From Anoxybacterium sp963668245 (GTDB lineage: Bacteria; Bacillota; Clostridia; Peptostreptococcales; Anaerovoracaceae): DNA of 64,000 nucleotides. Position 1 is the stretch's first letter. Every line of letters starts with the position of its first letter. The stretch is from assembly GCA_963668245.2 (NCBI GenBank), contig OY764195.2:620001-684000 (forward strand), written 5' to 3'. The notes under the pieces are model-generated. The model ran no database searches and was not told where the DNA came from. It saw nothing but the letters and a program-made list of their open reading frames with translations. This document shows positions 8,677 to 17,604 of this stretch, one piece after another. The position numbers and the translations under genes are program-made.

Positions 8677-10044
8677 TTACATATCTTCCACCAGATTGTT
8701 CAACCATTTTCGGGATTTAAACCGATAATAGCAAAAAACTCCTTTGAAAAGTTCTTCACCTTGAGCCATTAAAACTACCCAGTATATCGGTAGGTTTAGC
8801 CAAAGAGCACCAAAAAATACAGCTGGGACACCGATGAACCAGACGGATCCGATTTCAAGCCACATGGCATATTTTGTGTCACCACCACATCGAAGGATGC
8901 CCACTATATTTAACCCGTTGAAAATCTTTAGAGGCATGAATAATCCATAAATTCCAACCACTATAAGTGCGTATGACTGTCCTAATTCAGTAAAGTGAAA
9001 CCACTTGATTACAAATTGAGATACCAAAATCATCAATGCTCCAGAACATGCTCCCACAAAAATCCCAATAGATAACAGCCTCTTGCCAAGGGCGTAAGCA
9101 TATTCTTTTTCACCCATCCCAATTCTTTGCCCAACGAGAATAACCATTGCATCCCCCAAGCTAAACACTACCATGATAAACAGTGTATTCAGAGTTGTTG
9201 CAGCTTGTACTGCCGCAAATTCGGTAATTCCCATTCTACCATATGCCGCATTATAGGTTGCCATTCCAAGGCTCCACATGGCTTCGTTAATCATCACTGG
9301 AACTGCAGTCATTAATATCTTTGTGACAAACGACGTTTTCCATTGAAAAAAGTCCGCTACGCTCCCTGAAATTCTATTCTTCCTACCAAATACAAAATAG
9401 AGAACAAGCATCAGTTCAAGCACTCTCGCAATTGAAGTCGCCAATCCTGCACCCATCACTCCCATTTGTGGCATCCCAAGCTTTCCATAAATCAAAAGAT
9501 AGTTAAGTGCTGTGTTGGTCGAAAAGGCTACTGCACTTATTTTTAAGGGCAAACTAGTTTGTTGTGTCCCACGCAGCGCCGCAGTAAGGGGGATTGTAAT
9601 CCCTAATGTAAGAAACGAAACAGAGGCAACTTGAAGAAATCCCGCCCCAATTTGAATTGTTTCAGGAATATTCGTGAAAACTCTCAATAAATCCTCTGGC
9701 AAGAAAACAGCCGCCAGAAAGAACACAAGTCCTACACTTGTACATAATGTAATTGCAAATCCCGTTACTTTACGAATTCCAACTAAGTCTTGTTTTCCCC
9801 AAAATTGAGCCATAAATGCACTTGCCCCGCTGGCAAACCCAAAAAGTACACCCCAATAAAGGAAAAAAATCTGCGTAGACAACCCCACTGCTGCCAATTC
9901 AGTTTCGCCTAAATTGCCAACCATAAGACTGTCAACCAGATTTAAGGATGAAGCAATAAGACTCTGAAGTGCAATTGGAAGTGCAACTTTAACCAGAGTC
10001 CTATATAGTGATTTTCTTTCTATTACTATTTCATTTTTTTTCAT
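8677..10044 (-). CDS. MATE-family multidrug efflux transporter
   Basis: Twelve-helix cation-coupled exporter, 455 residues, consisting of two MatE repeats. The first repeat shows PIALQSLIASSLNLVDSLMVGNLGETELAAVGLS and the second VPVMINEAMWSLGMATYNAAYGRMG, both typical. It likely exports organic cations or drugs using Na+ or H+. The start overlaps the end of the UDP-GlcNAc epimerase gene by 14 bases, so it is the last gene of the long operon beginning at yhbY. The substrate cannot be deduced. Confidence 0.92.
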   Translation of the reverse strand: MKKNEIVIERKSLYRTLVKVALPIALQSLIASSLNLVDSLMVGNLGETELAAVGLSTQIFFLYWGVLFGFASGASAFMAQFWGKQDLVGIRKVTGFAITLCTSVGLVFFLAAVFLPEDLLRVFTNIPETIQIGAGFLQVASVSFLTLGITIPLTAALRGTQQTSLPLKISAVAFSTNTALNYLLIYGKLGMPQMGVMGAGLATSIARVLELMLVLYFVFGRKNRISGSVADFFQWKTSFVTKILMTAVPVMINEAMWSLGMATYNAAYGRMGITEFAAVQAATTLNTLFIMVVFSLGDAMVILVGQRIGMGEKEYAYALGKRLLSIGIFVGACSGALMILVSQFVIKWFHFTELGQSYALIVVGIYGLFMPLKIFNGLNIVGILRCGGDTKYAMWLEIGSVWFIGVPAVFFGALWLNLPIYWVVLMAQGEELFKGVFCYYRFKSRKWLNNLVEDM

Positions 10045-11143
10045 AGTCCATCAATATTTTAACGATTTGGTCACAAGCCTTTCCATCGCCATATGGATTG
10101 ACCGCATGAGCCATCTCTCCATATGCCTTTTCATCCACGAGTAGATTCCTACTCATTTCATAAATGGTATCTCTCGTAACCCCTGCAAGCTTTACTGTCC
10201 CTGCTTCTACGGCTTCAGGTCGTTCTGTTTCCTTTCTCACTACCAGCACTGGCTTACCTAGAGAAGGCGCTTCTTCTTGCATGCCACCTGAATCCGTAAT
10301 AATCAAATAGGACTTTGCCATCAGATTTACAAATGGCTGATATTGAAGTGGTTCGATTAAGTGAATTCTTTCCGCATTTCCAAGAATTTTCGCCGCAATC
10401 TCTCTAACTTTTGGATTCATGTGTACTGGATATATGATTTCTGTATCAGAGAATTCTTTCGCAATGTCACGAATTGCAGTAAAAATTTGTTCCATATTTT
10501 CGCCCAGATTTTCTCTTCTGTGACACGTAACTGTAATCACTCTCTTGTTTTCAAAATCGATGGTCTTTAATGTCTCTTCTTCAAATTCATATGGTTTTCC
10601 CGCCACCTGCAAAAGTGCATCAATTACAGTGTTTCCCGTGATGAAAATATTCTCTTCTTTGATCCCTTCCTTTAATAGATTCTGCCGATTTCGTTCTGTA
10701 GGCGCAAAGTGTAAATCAGAAAGATGCCCAGTAAGAACTCGATTCATTTCTTCTGGATAAGGAGAATATTTGTCGTATGTGCGAAGCCCTGCCTCAACAT
10801 GCCCAATGGGAACCTGATGATAGAATCCAGCCAATGCTGTGGCAAAGGTTGTAGTTGTATCTCCATGAACCAAAACAACGTCTGGCTTCTCCTTCTGAAA
10901 TACTTCATCCAATCCTTGAATCACATTAGCTGTAATCTGGCTAATGGTTTGGTTTGGTTTCATAATATTCAAATCATAATCTGGGATTAGCTCAAATAAA
11001 TCTAATACTTGATCCAACATTTCTCTGTGTTGTGCTGTCACGCAAAGAACCGATTCAATTCCGTCTGCTCCTTGCAGTTTTTTCACTAAGGGTGCCATCT
11101 TAATCGCCTCTGGTCTTGTTCCAAATACCGTAAGTACTTTCAC
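10031..11143 (-). CDS. mnaA: UDP-N-acetylglucosamine 2-epimerase (non-hydrolysing)
   Basis: Interconverts UDP-GlcNAc and UDP-ManNAc for cell-wall polymer linkage units. The 370 residues begin MKVLTVFGTRPEAIKMAPL, the hallmark N-terminus. Other family segments are VLVHGDTTTTFATALAGFY, HVEAGLRTYDKYSPYPEE, ITVTCHRRENLGE and ITDSGGMQEEAPSLGKPVLVVR. It starts one base after the TagO/WecA-like gene, so the two steps of linkage-unit synthesis are encoded together. The active-site residues (D in HGDTT, E in EAG, H in CHRRE) are all present. Confidence 0.96.
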   Translation of the reverse strand: MKVLTVFGTRPEAIKMAPLVKKLQGADGIESVLCVTAQHREMLDQVLDLFELIPDYDLNIMKPNQTISQITANVIQGLDEVFQKEKPDVVLVHGDTTTTFATALAGFYHQVPIGHVEAGLRTYDKYSPYPEEMNRVLTGHLSDLHFAPTERNRQNLLKEGIKEENIFITGNTVIDALLQVAGKPYEFEEETLKTIDFENKRVITVTCHRRENLGENMEQIFTAIRDIAKEFSDTEIIYPVHMNPKVREIAAKILGNAERIHLIEPLQYQPFVNLMAKSYLIITDSGGMQEEAPSLGKPVLVVRKETERPEAVEAGTVKLAGVTRDTIYEMSRNLLVDEKAYGEMAHAVNPYGDGKACDQIVKILMDYEKK

Positions 11144-11144
11144 C

Positions 11145-12233
11145 TTATTGCTCCTTTCTTTTTTCTTGCTTTTCCAAAGCTTTCGTATTGACTGCTTTGA
11201 TGTTATTCAAGCTTCTGCCATTTGGATCTGTCAAGAAAACATAAATGAACGTTGCAGCAATCATAACAAGCAGTCCAGATTCAATCAGCATTGTTCTGCT
11301 GATCAATATGGCTGCGACTCCCATAACTCCGCTGATTCCATAGAGCATAAGCACGGTCCTTTTTTGTCCGAGGCCTGCAGCCATGATTCTATGATGTAGA
11401 TGCCCCTTATCAGCCTCCATAATTGGTCTACGGTTCACTAATCTTCTCAGGATTGCAAACGCAGTATCGAAAATTGGTAATCCTAATACGAGTACTGGTA
11501 CAACGGTGGCTACCATGGTTGCACTTTTCATCGGGCTCATTACAGACAACCCTGCCAACATAAATCCAAGGAATAAAGAACCCCCATCACCCATAAAAAT
11601 CTTGGCTGGGTTAAAGTTATATGGTAAGAAGCCGGCCGCACTCCCTGCGATAGCCAGCATGGCCATGGCAACCTCTGTGCGCCCATGAATGTGCGCCGTA
11701 TAGGCAATAGAAATGGATGCGATGAATGCAACGCCTGCCGCCAATCCATCCAGTCCGTCAATTAAATTGATGGTGTTGGTTATCCCTACAACCCAAATCA
11801 CTGTCACAATTAGGCTCACAATCCATGGAAAAAAGTAATATCCCTCTCCAAATGGATTGCTGATAAATGAAATCCTTACACTAAACTGAAACAAAATAAA
11901 TGCACAGCCAATCTGACAGACCAATTTCAGCTTTGCCGGCAAGCCTTTCAAATCATCTACGATTCCTACGATAAAAATAATCGTACCACCTGCTATGACG
12001 CCAATTAAATTTGTATCGATTGGAAGGAAAATCAGCATAGCACCAATGGTTCCGATATAAATCGCCATCCCACCAAATCTTGGCATTGCAACGGTGTGCA
12101 TTCGTCGATTATCTTTTGGTATATCTACAGCTCCTATTTTCGGTGCCAGCTTAATTGCCACTGGCGTAAAAATCAATGCCAGCCCAATCGCTGCCATAAA
12201 GATTAGAAAATATTGATTCATATTATCTGTCAT
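11145..12233 (-). CDS. tagO: Undecaprenyl-phosphate GlcNAc-1-phosphate transferase (TagO/WecA family)
   Basis: Integral-membrane enzyme that puts GlcNAc-1-P on the undecaprenyl-phosphate carrier, the first step of teichoic-acid or other surface-polymer synthesis. The 362 residues have about eleven hydrophobic segments. Catalytic motifs are IVDDLKGLPAKLKL, NTINLIDGLDGLAAG, FMGDGGSLFLGF and the cytoplasmic histidine motif KGHLHHRIM. These separate it from MraY only partly, but the adjacent UDP-GlcNAc 2-epimerase supports the TagO/WecA role. Its start overlaps the deaminase gene by 11 bases. Confidence 0.93.
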   Translation of the reverse strand: MTDNMNQYFLIFMAAIGLALIFTPVAIKLAPKIGAVDIPKDNRRMHTVAMPRFGGMAIYIGTIGAMLIFLPIDTNLIGVIAGGTIIFIVGIVDDLKGLPAKLKLVCQIGCAFILFQFSVRISFISNPFGEGYYFFPWIVSLIVTVIWVVGITNTINLIDGLDGLAAGVAFIASISIAYTAHIHGRTEVAMAMLAIAGSAAGFLPYNFNPAKIFMGDGGSLFLGFMLAGLSVMSPMKSATMVATVVPVLVLGLPIFDTAFAILRRLVNRRPIMEADKGHLHHRIMAAGLGQKRTVLMLYGISGVMGVAAILISRTMLIESGLLVMIAATFIYVFLTDPNGRSLNNIKAVNTKALEKQEKRKEQ

Positions 12234-12702
12234 TCTCCCCCATCATCTCGATTACAAGTCCTGCTTCATCTAAAAGTTGCAACGACAATTCATCTGGATA
12301 CCCCTCTCTCACTACAATTCGTTTCAAACCCGCATTGATAATCATTTTTGCACAAATCACGCATGGCTGATGTGTACAGTAAATTGTCCCCCCTGCAATG
12401 CTCTGCCCCAAATGAGCAGCTTGGATAATTGCATTTTGTTCAGCGTGAAGCGCCATGCATAGTTCATGCCGCTGTCCAGAAGGCACATTTAGTTTTTGTC
12501 TTAAGCAACCCCCCCGTTCCTCACAATGCTGAATACCGACAGGAGCCCCATTATAACCTGTTGCCATAATCCGCTTGTCTCTCACAATCACTGCACCAAC
12601 TTGTCTTCTCATACAGGTTGATCGTTTCTGTGTCACTTCAGCCATTTCCATGAAGTATTGATCCCAGCTTGGTCTATCCATGTTCTGTTCTCCCTTTCTC
12701 AT
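12223..12702 (-). CDS. comEB: dCMP deaminase / ComE operon protein 2 family
   Basis: Zinc-dependent deaminase of 159 residues, probably dCMP to dUMP for thymidylate supply. Zn ligands are in HAEQNAIIQAA and PCVICAKMIINAG. An extra upstream Cys/His cluster (GIQHCEERGGCLRQ) is the second-zinc signature of dCMP deaminases. It starts 12 bases after metH. It shares an operon with folate/methionine genes, which fits one-carbon and nucleotide metabolism. The trivial name comes from the B. subtilis competence operon and implies no role in competence here. Confidence 0.9.
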   Translation of the reverse strand: MRKGEQNMDRPSWDQYFMEMAEVTQKRSTCMRRQVGAVIVRDKRIMATGYNGAPVGIQHCEERGGCLRQKLNVPSGQRHELCMALHAEQNAIIQAAHLGQSIAGGTIYCTHQPCVICAKMIINAGLKRIVVREGYPDELSLQLLDEAGLVIEMMGENDR

Positions 12703-12714
12703 GTTCTCATAATT

Positions 12715-15174
12715 TTATTCTTTGGCGTTTCGAAAGATGGCATTCGCTGCCCGAACCGTATCCATTGCATCTTTGCAATAGTAATCTGCACCAATCTTTT
12801 TTGCATACTCTTCTGTCAGTACAGCTCCCCCCACTGCGGTTACGCACGGAATCCCCTCATCCTTTAAAGCCTGAATGGTTTTTTCCATATTAACAACTGT
12901 CGTAGTCATCAATGCAGAAAGGCCTACAAATTTAATCTTCTCTGCTTTGGCTATCTCTACCACCTTTTCTATCGGAACATCTTTTCCAAGGTCTACCACG
13001 TCATATCCGTAGTTTTCCAAAAGAACTTTTACAATGTTTTTACCAATATCATGGATGTCTCCTTGTACTGTTGCAAGGATTACTTTTCCGTAAGAAATCA
13101 TCCCTCCGCTTGCTCGCATCGCTTCCTTTAAAATGACAAATGCAGCTTTTACCGTGTCTGCCGATTTGATGAGCTGCGGCAGAAAACTCACACCAGTCTC
13201 ATAATCCTTCCCTACTACCTCTAGGGCTGGAATAATCTTTTCTTCAACGATTTCAAGCGGTTTCATTGTAGCCAATAATTCTTTCGTGGCTACAGTCGCT
13301 CGTTCTTCATAACCTTCGATAATAATTTGTTCTAATGTCAGTTCTGTATTCTTTTGCCTCTGCGTTTCTTCTGCCTTCGTGGATCCGCCAGAATTTTGTC
13401 CACCAAAGAATCGAATATAATCGCTACATTCCACATCTTTCAAAGAAAGAGCTTCAAAGGCTTTGATGGTATCCACATATTCTGTAACAAGAGGGTCTGT
13501 GATTGGCGCGTCTAAACCCGCTTCCAATGCCATGGCAAGAAAAGTTCTATTCAGCAACTTTCTTTCTGGAAGTCCAAAAGAAATATTGCTGGCACCTAAT
13601 GTAGTTTTGACGCCATATCTTCTTTTCACTTCACGAATGGCTTCTAATGTATCTCTTCCTGCATTCTGCTGAGCCGAAACAGTCAAAGTCAAGCAATCTA
13701 CAATGATGCGCTCTCTTCCGATCCCATATTGCTCCGCTGTTTTAATAATTCGTTCTGCAATGGCAAGACGCTCTGCTGCGTCCTTGGGCAATCCCTTTTC
13801 ATCTAAGGTCAGCGCAATCAGACATGCGCCATATTTTTTTGCGATAGGGAAAATTGCCTCCATGTTTTCCTTTTTCCCATTAACCGAGTTGATGATTGGC
13901 TTTCCGTTATAATAGCGTACAGCTTCCTCCAGTACCTTTGGGTCGGCGCTATCGATTTGCAATGGCACTGTAACCACCGAAGAAACACGCTTTACAGTTT
14001 GTTTCATCATTTCAAGTTCATCAATCTCTGGCAATCCCACATTGATGTCTAGTATTTCAGCACCAGCCTTCACTTGGCTGATTGCTTCGTTTTCAATGTA
14101 AGAAAAATCTTTGGATTTAAGTGCTTCCTTCAAAAGCTTTTTCCCAGTAGGGTTAATCCTCTCGCCGATAATACGCACTCGATTATTTAGTACCACCGTC
14201 TTTGTGGATGAACTGACTGCCGTCATGGCCTTTTCCATGCGCAGCTGGCTTGCATGTTCTTCCATCGCCGGGTACGTCTTTCCTTGGATTGCTTTTACGA
14301 AGCTAGAAATATACTCTGGGTTGGTTCCGCAGCAACCGCCACCAATGGCGATTCCTGCTTGCAGCAATTCTTCCATTGCTTCCACATATTCATTGATATC
14401 TACTTGGAATACCGTCTCACCATCAACAATCATTGGCAGACCGGCATTTGGTTGTACTAAAACTGGGACAGTTGCATAAAAAAGGATTTCTTTCACAATC
14501 GGAACCATTTGCTTTGGTCCTAAAGAACAATTGACGCCGAGTGCAGCAATGCCTAAATCTTGTAAGATATTTACTGCCGTAATTGGATCTGTTCCCATCA
14601 ACATTCTTCCATCTTCTTGAAACGTAATCGAACAAAAAATCGGTAATTTTGTATTTTCCTTAGCTGCCAATACAGCTGCTTTCATTTCATAAATATCTGT
14701 AAATGTTTCAAAAAGAATAAAATCTGCTCCACATTCTTCACCTGCTACTACTTGTTCTTTGAACACTTCATAGGCTTCATCAAAAGTGAGTTTTCCAACA
14801 GGTTCTAACAGTTTTCCGATGGGACCAACGTCTAATGCAACCATTTTTTCAGGCTGGTTATTTTCTCTTTTTTCTTGGTTTTTCTCATAATTTCTTGCTG
14901 CTTCTTTTGCAATCTTTACTGCTTGCTTGATTACATCAGAAACAGTGTATTTGGTTTCTTCCAGCTTAAAGCGATTGCAGCCAAACGTATTGGTTGTTAC
15001 AAAATCGCTCCCAGCCACGTAATAATCCTGATGAATTTTATTGATTACTTCTGGGTGGGTGAAGTTGAGCAACTCTGGGAGTTCACCTGCTTGTAATCCA
15101 TACTTTTGCAGCATGGTCCCCATTGCCCCATCACTTACAATAATCCTTTTTCCTATTAAATCAGTGATTTTCAT
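12715..15174 (-). CDS. metH: Cobalamin-dependent methionine synthase, short form
   Basis: Transfers the methyl group of 5-methyl-THF to homocysteine through cobalamin. The 819 residues comprise a homocysteine-binding barrel (1-310) with Zn ligands C216 (GVNCS), C281 and C282 (GGCCGT). A pterin-binding barrel follows (about 325-590, with RINPTGKKLLKEA and DINVGLPEIDE). A cobalamin cap and binding domain completes it (about 610-819) with GDIHDIGKNIV; His708 is the lower axial ligand. The C-terminal SAM-binding reactivation domain of E. coli MetH is missing, as in many clostridia and thermophiles, so reactivation would need a separate protein. metF lies 69 bases upstream. No SAM or B12 riboswitch was seen. 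Confidence 0.95.
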   Translation of the reverse strand: MKITDLIGKRIIVSDGAMGTMLQKYGLQAGELPELLNFTHPEVINKIHQDYYVAGSDFVTTNTFGCNRFKLEETKYTVSDVIKQAVKIAKEAARNYEKNQEKRENNQPEKMVALDVGPIGKLLEPVGKLTFDEAYEVFKEQVVAGEECGADFILFETFTDIYEMKAAVLAAKENTKLPIFCSITFQEDGRMLMGTDPITAVNILQDLGIAALGVNCSLGPKQMVPIVKEILFYATVPVLVQPNAGLPMIVDGETVFQVDINEYVEAMEELLQAGIAIGGGCCGTNPEYISSFVKAIQGKTYPAMEEHASQLRMEKAMTAVSSSTKTVVLNNRVRIIGERINPTGKKLLKEALKSKDFSYIENEAISQVKAGAEILDINVGLPEIDELEMMKQTVKRVSSVVTVPLQIDSADPKVLEEAVRYYNGKPIINSVNGKKENMEAIFPIAKKYGACLIALTLDEKGLPKDAAERLAIAERIIKTAEQYGIGRERIIVDCLTLTVSAQQNAGRDTLEAIREVKRRYGVKTTLGASNISFGLPERKLLNRTFLAMALEAGLDAPITDPLVTEYVDTIKAFEALSLKDVECSDYIRFFGGQNSGGSTKAEETQRQKNTELTLEQIIIEGYEERATVATKELLATMKPLEIVEEKIIPALEVVGKDYETGVSFLPQLIKSADTVKAAFVILKEAMRASGGMISYGKVILATVQGDIHDIGKNIVKVLLENYGYDVVDLGKDVPIEKVVEIAKAEKIKFVGLSALMTTTVVNMEKTIQALKDEGIPCVTAVGGAVLTEEYAKKIGADYYCKDAMDTVRAANAIFRNAKE

Positions 15175-15243
15175 CTGCTTCTCTCACCGCGTTCCTTTCC
15201 AATTACTAGATTCCAGTCCACTTACATCGCTTCTTTTTTGGAT

Positions 15244-16125
15244 TTAGCTTTGTAATTTTCTTATGTTTTCAATGTTTCCGATGATTCTCTTCGCTGTATC
15301 TGGTTTATTCATTGTATAAAGATGGATCCCCTGAACCCCATACGCCATTAGGTCAATGATTTGTTCAATGGCATACGCTTCTCCCGCTTCTTTTAATGCT
15401 GCTGGATTATCTTCATACCGATCCAAAATTCTTTGAAATTTTGCAGGCAACTTGCATCCAGCTAATTTGGTGATGCGCACAATTTGATTTTTATTGAGTA
15501 CTGGTAAAATCCCTGCCGATACCGGCACATCAATGCCTGCCAAATCCAATTCTTCCATATATCGATAGAATAATTCATTGTCAAAAAAAAGCTGAGAAAC
15601 TAAAAACCCTGCTCCTTCTTCTACTTTTTCTCTTAGATGTTTGATGTCTTGCACTTTATTCTTTGAGTCCACATGGCCTTCTGGATAACATGCCGCCCCA
15701 ATACAAAAGTTTCCTTCTCCTTTTATTTCTCGAATCAAATCTGTAGCAAATTCATACTGGAGAGGATTTGGAAACTCAAAATCTGGATTTTCAGGAATGT
15801 CACCACGAAGTGCTAGGATGTTTTCAATATTGTTTTCTTTCATCTGTCTAAACATCCCTTGGATTTCATCTTTCGTAGACGAAATGCAAGTTAAATGTGC
15901 TAGACTTTCTATTCCATATTCGTTTTTAATTTTTGATGCGATTTCAATTGTCCTATCCTTTGCTTTTCCGCCAGCGCCATAAGTAACGCTGATAAAGTCA
16001 GGCTTAATATCCTTTAATTCATCTAGCGTCTTGAAGATTGTTTCCACTGGGGAATCCAGCTTTGGTGGAAAAATTTCAAGTGAAATTACCGTTTTCTTAC
16101 GATTATATAAATCCTTTATTTTCAT
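15244..16125 (-). CDS. metF: 5,10-methylenetetrahydrofolate reductase
   Basis: Makes 5-methyl-THF for MetH. The 293-residue flavoprotein barrel has SLEIFPPK at the N-terminus, SVTYGAGG, LAHLTCIS, NILALRGD and SQLFFDNELFYRYM, all family signatures. The start overlaps the truA stop as ATGA. metH is the next gene downstream, so the two consecutive steps are co-expressed. No MetV-type zinc partner is visible next to it. Confidence 0.95.
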   Translation of the reverse strand: MKIKDLYNRKKTVISLEIFPPKLDSPVETIFKTLDELKDIKPDFISVTYGAGGKAKDRTIEIASKIKNEYGIESLAHLTCISSTKDEIQGMFRQMKENNIENILALRGDIPENPDFEFPNPLQYEFATDLIREIKGEGNFCIGAACYPEGHVDSKNKVQDIKHLREKVEEGAGFLVSQLFFDNELFYRYMEELDLAGIDVPVSAGILPVLNKNQIVRITKLAGCKLPAKFQRILDRYEDNPAALKEAGEAYAIEQIIDLMAYGVQGIHLYTMNKPDTAKRIIGNIENIRKLQS

Positions 16126-16925
16126 TTTATCAGCTCCTTTGCTATTTGTTGTTGATCATAGTATACTTCTTTTAAATATAACCCCTGCGGCGGTGCAGTA
16201 TGCCCCGCTTGTGTCCGGTCTTTGCTCTGGATGATTGTCATCATATCCTGATGGTTTTTCTTTCCAAGACCAATATCCACCAAAGTCCCAATCATAATAC
16301 GAACCATATTGTAAAGAAATCCATCTCCAATAATCCGAAAGATTAGTCTGTCATTTTTCTCAAGTAATTTTGCGTCATAGATTGTCCTCACTGTAGATTC
16401 CATCTCTTGGCCACCAGCTGCCTGAAAACACTTGAAATCATGCGTACCAACTAACTGCAATGCCGCCTTTTTCATCCCATCGATATCTAGCTTTCTAGCG
16501 ATTTGATACGCATAGTGTCTTTGGAAAGGACTCATCGTTTCATTACAGTCTAGACGATAAAGATACTGTTTCCCAACGGCTTGAAATCTTGCATGAAAAT
16601 CCAAGGGGACTTCCTGTGCTTCTAGCACTACAATATCTCCAGCATTTTTCCTTGCCTTCCCCATGGTTTCTGATGCAAACATTCCATTTAAAACCTTGGG
16701 CAATCGCTGAGTTGGCACACCATAATCAGCGATAAAGCTCGCTCTTTGTCCCAGGGCATGAACGCCTGCATCCGTTCTGCTTGTCCCATTGATTTTGATT
16801 TCTTGGTTACAAAGACAGGAAAGTGCTTTTTCCATATCCCCTTGGACAGTTCTTTGGTTAGGCTGTCTTTGCCAGCCAGAAAAATTGGTGCCGTCATATG
16901 AAATTGTCAGCAGTGTGTTTTTCAT
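16122..16925 (-). CDS. truA: tRNA pseudouridine(38-40) synthase
   Basis: Isomerises U38-U40 in the tRNA anticodon arm. The 267-residue protein opens with LLTISYDGTNFSGWQRQPN, contains the catalytic-Asp motif NGTSRTDAGVHALGQ, and ends with the motif GFLYNMVRIMIGTLVDIG. The start overlaps the yhbY stop (ATGA) and the stop overlaps metF, so translation along the operon is tightly coupled. Confidence 0.96.
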   Translation of the reverse strand: MKNTLLTISYDGTNFSGWQRQPNQRTVQGDMEKALSCLCNQEIKINGTSRTDAGVHALGQRASFIADYGVPTQRLPKVLNGMFASETMGKARKNAGDIVVLEAQEVPLDFHARFQAVGKQYLYRLDCNETMSPFQRHYAYQIARKLDIDGMKKAALQLVGTHDFKCFQAAGGQEMESTVRTIYDAKLLEKNDRLIFRIIGDGFLYNMVRIMIGTLVDIGLGKKNHQDMMTIIQSKDRTQAGHTAPPQGLYLKEVYYDQQQIAKELIK

Positions 16926-17227
16926 CTTTTTTTCTGTTTTGGCAACTCGATTTGCTTATTGTCTTTAGATTCTCGGTATAAGGTAAATTTTCTGCCGATG
17001 GATTGTATGTAATCTGCTCCTAGCACTGTTGCAATCTCATTTGCCACATTTTTAGGATTTAAATCACAACCCTCTTGCAACTTAACCTTTACCAATTCTC
17101 TGGATTCCAAACCGGTTTCCATCTCTTTCATAATATTCTCAGTCAATCCAGCTTTACCAATATACACAGTTGGCTCTAATATATGCGCTAAACTTCTTAA
17201 ATAGCTTCTTTGTTTGCTCGTAATCAT
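16922..17227 (-). CDS. yhbY: YhbY/CRM-domain RNA-binding protein (ribosome assembly)
   Basis: A 101-residue CRM-domain protein that binds pre-50S particles. It begins MITSKQRSYLRSLAHILEPTVYIGKAGLTENI and contains LESRELVKVKLQEGC and GRKFTLYR, standard for the family. The frame is open back to 17302, but the ATG at 17227 has GGAAGG eight bases ahead and gives the normal family N-terminus. It is the first gene of the operon yhbY-truA-metF-metH-comEB-tagO-mnaA-MATE. Confidence 0.92.
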   Translation of the reverse strand: MITSKQRSYLRSLAHILEPTVYIGKAGLTENIMKEMETGLESRELVKVKLQEGCDLNPKNVANEIATVLGADYIQSIGRKFTLYRESKDNKQIELPKQKKR

Positions 17228-17604
17228 TTTTATATCCTTCCATTTGCCTATTGCAGGCAATTTTTCTAACACAAATAACGTATTGTCCAGAATACGTGTC
17301 AAGACATTATACTATCAATTTACGCTCTGCGTCAAACGGAATCGCAGGGAATCCCAAAGCCCTGACCTTTTCCCATTGGTTTAATATTTAAAATATTTAG
17401 AAAATTTGCTAAATAGTCTTGCAAGTGGAGAGCTTTTAGTATAGTATTAGGATGGTAAAGTTTTCACGATAATTATTACAACAACGCCAATCGTTTGATT
17501 GATGCATATAATTTCAGTGAATATAACTACTCCATTAAACTCATACAACAACATAAAGAGAGGATAACCGAAAACGGCTATCCTCTCTTTATGTTGTGAC
17601 TCAT
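17228..17604. other. Intergenic region between the yhbY operon and the efflux operon
   Basis: 377 bases without a gene. It must hold the yhbY promoter: a TTGCAA and A/T-rich -10-like boxes occur near 17390-17430 but no convincing pair was found. The rest is A/T rich, apart from the long hairpin listed separately. Confidence 0.5.
17545..17597. terminator. Long hairpin, probable terminator of the efflux operon
   Basis: Inverted repeat with arms of about 23 bases (ACAACATAAAGAGAGGATA and its complement, one mismatch) around a four-base loop. It lies 8 bases after the stop of the last permease gene. The T-run is short (CTCTTT within the stem), so termination strength is uncertain. Confidence 0.6.

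Noticed and set aside
12715..16125. Expected SAM or cobalamin riboswitch before metF/metH
   Set aside because: The genes are packed inside an operon (metF overlaps truA, 69 bases before metH) and no aptamer motif is present.
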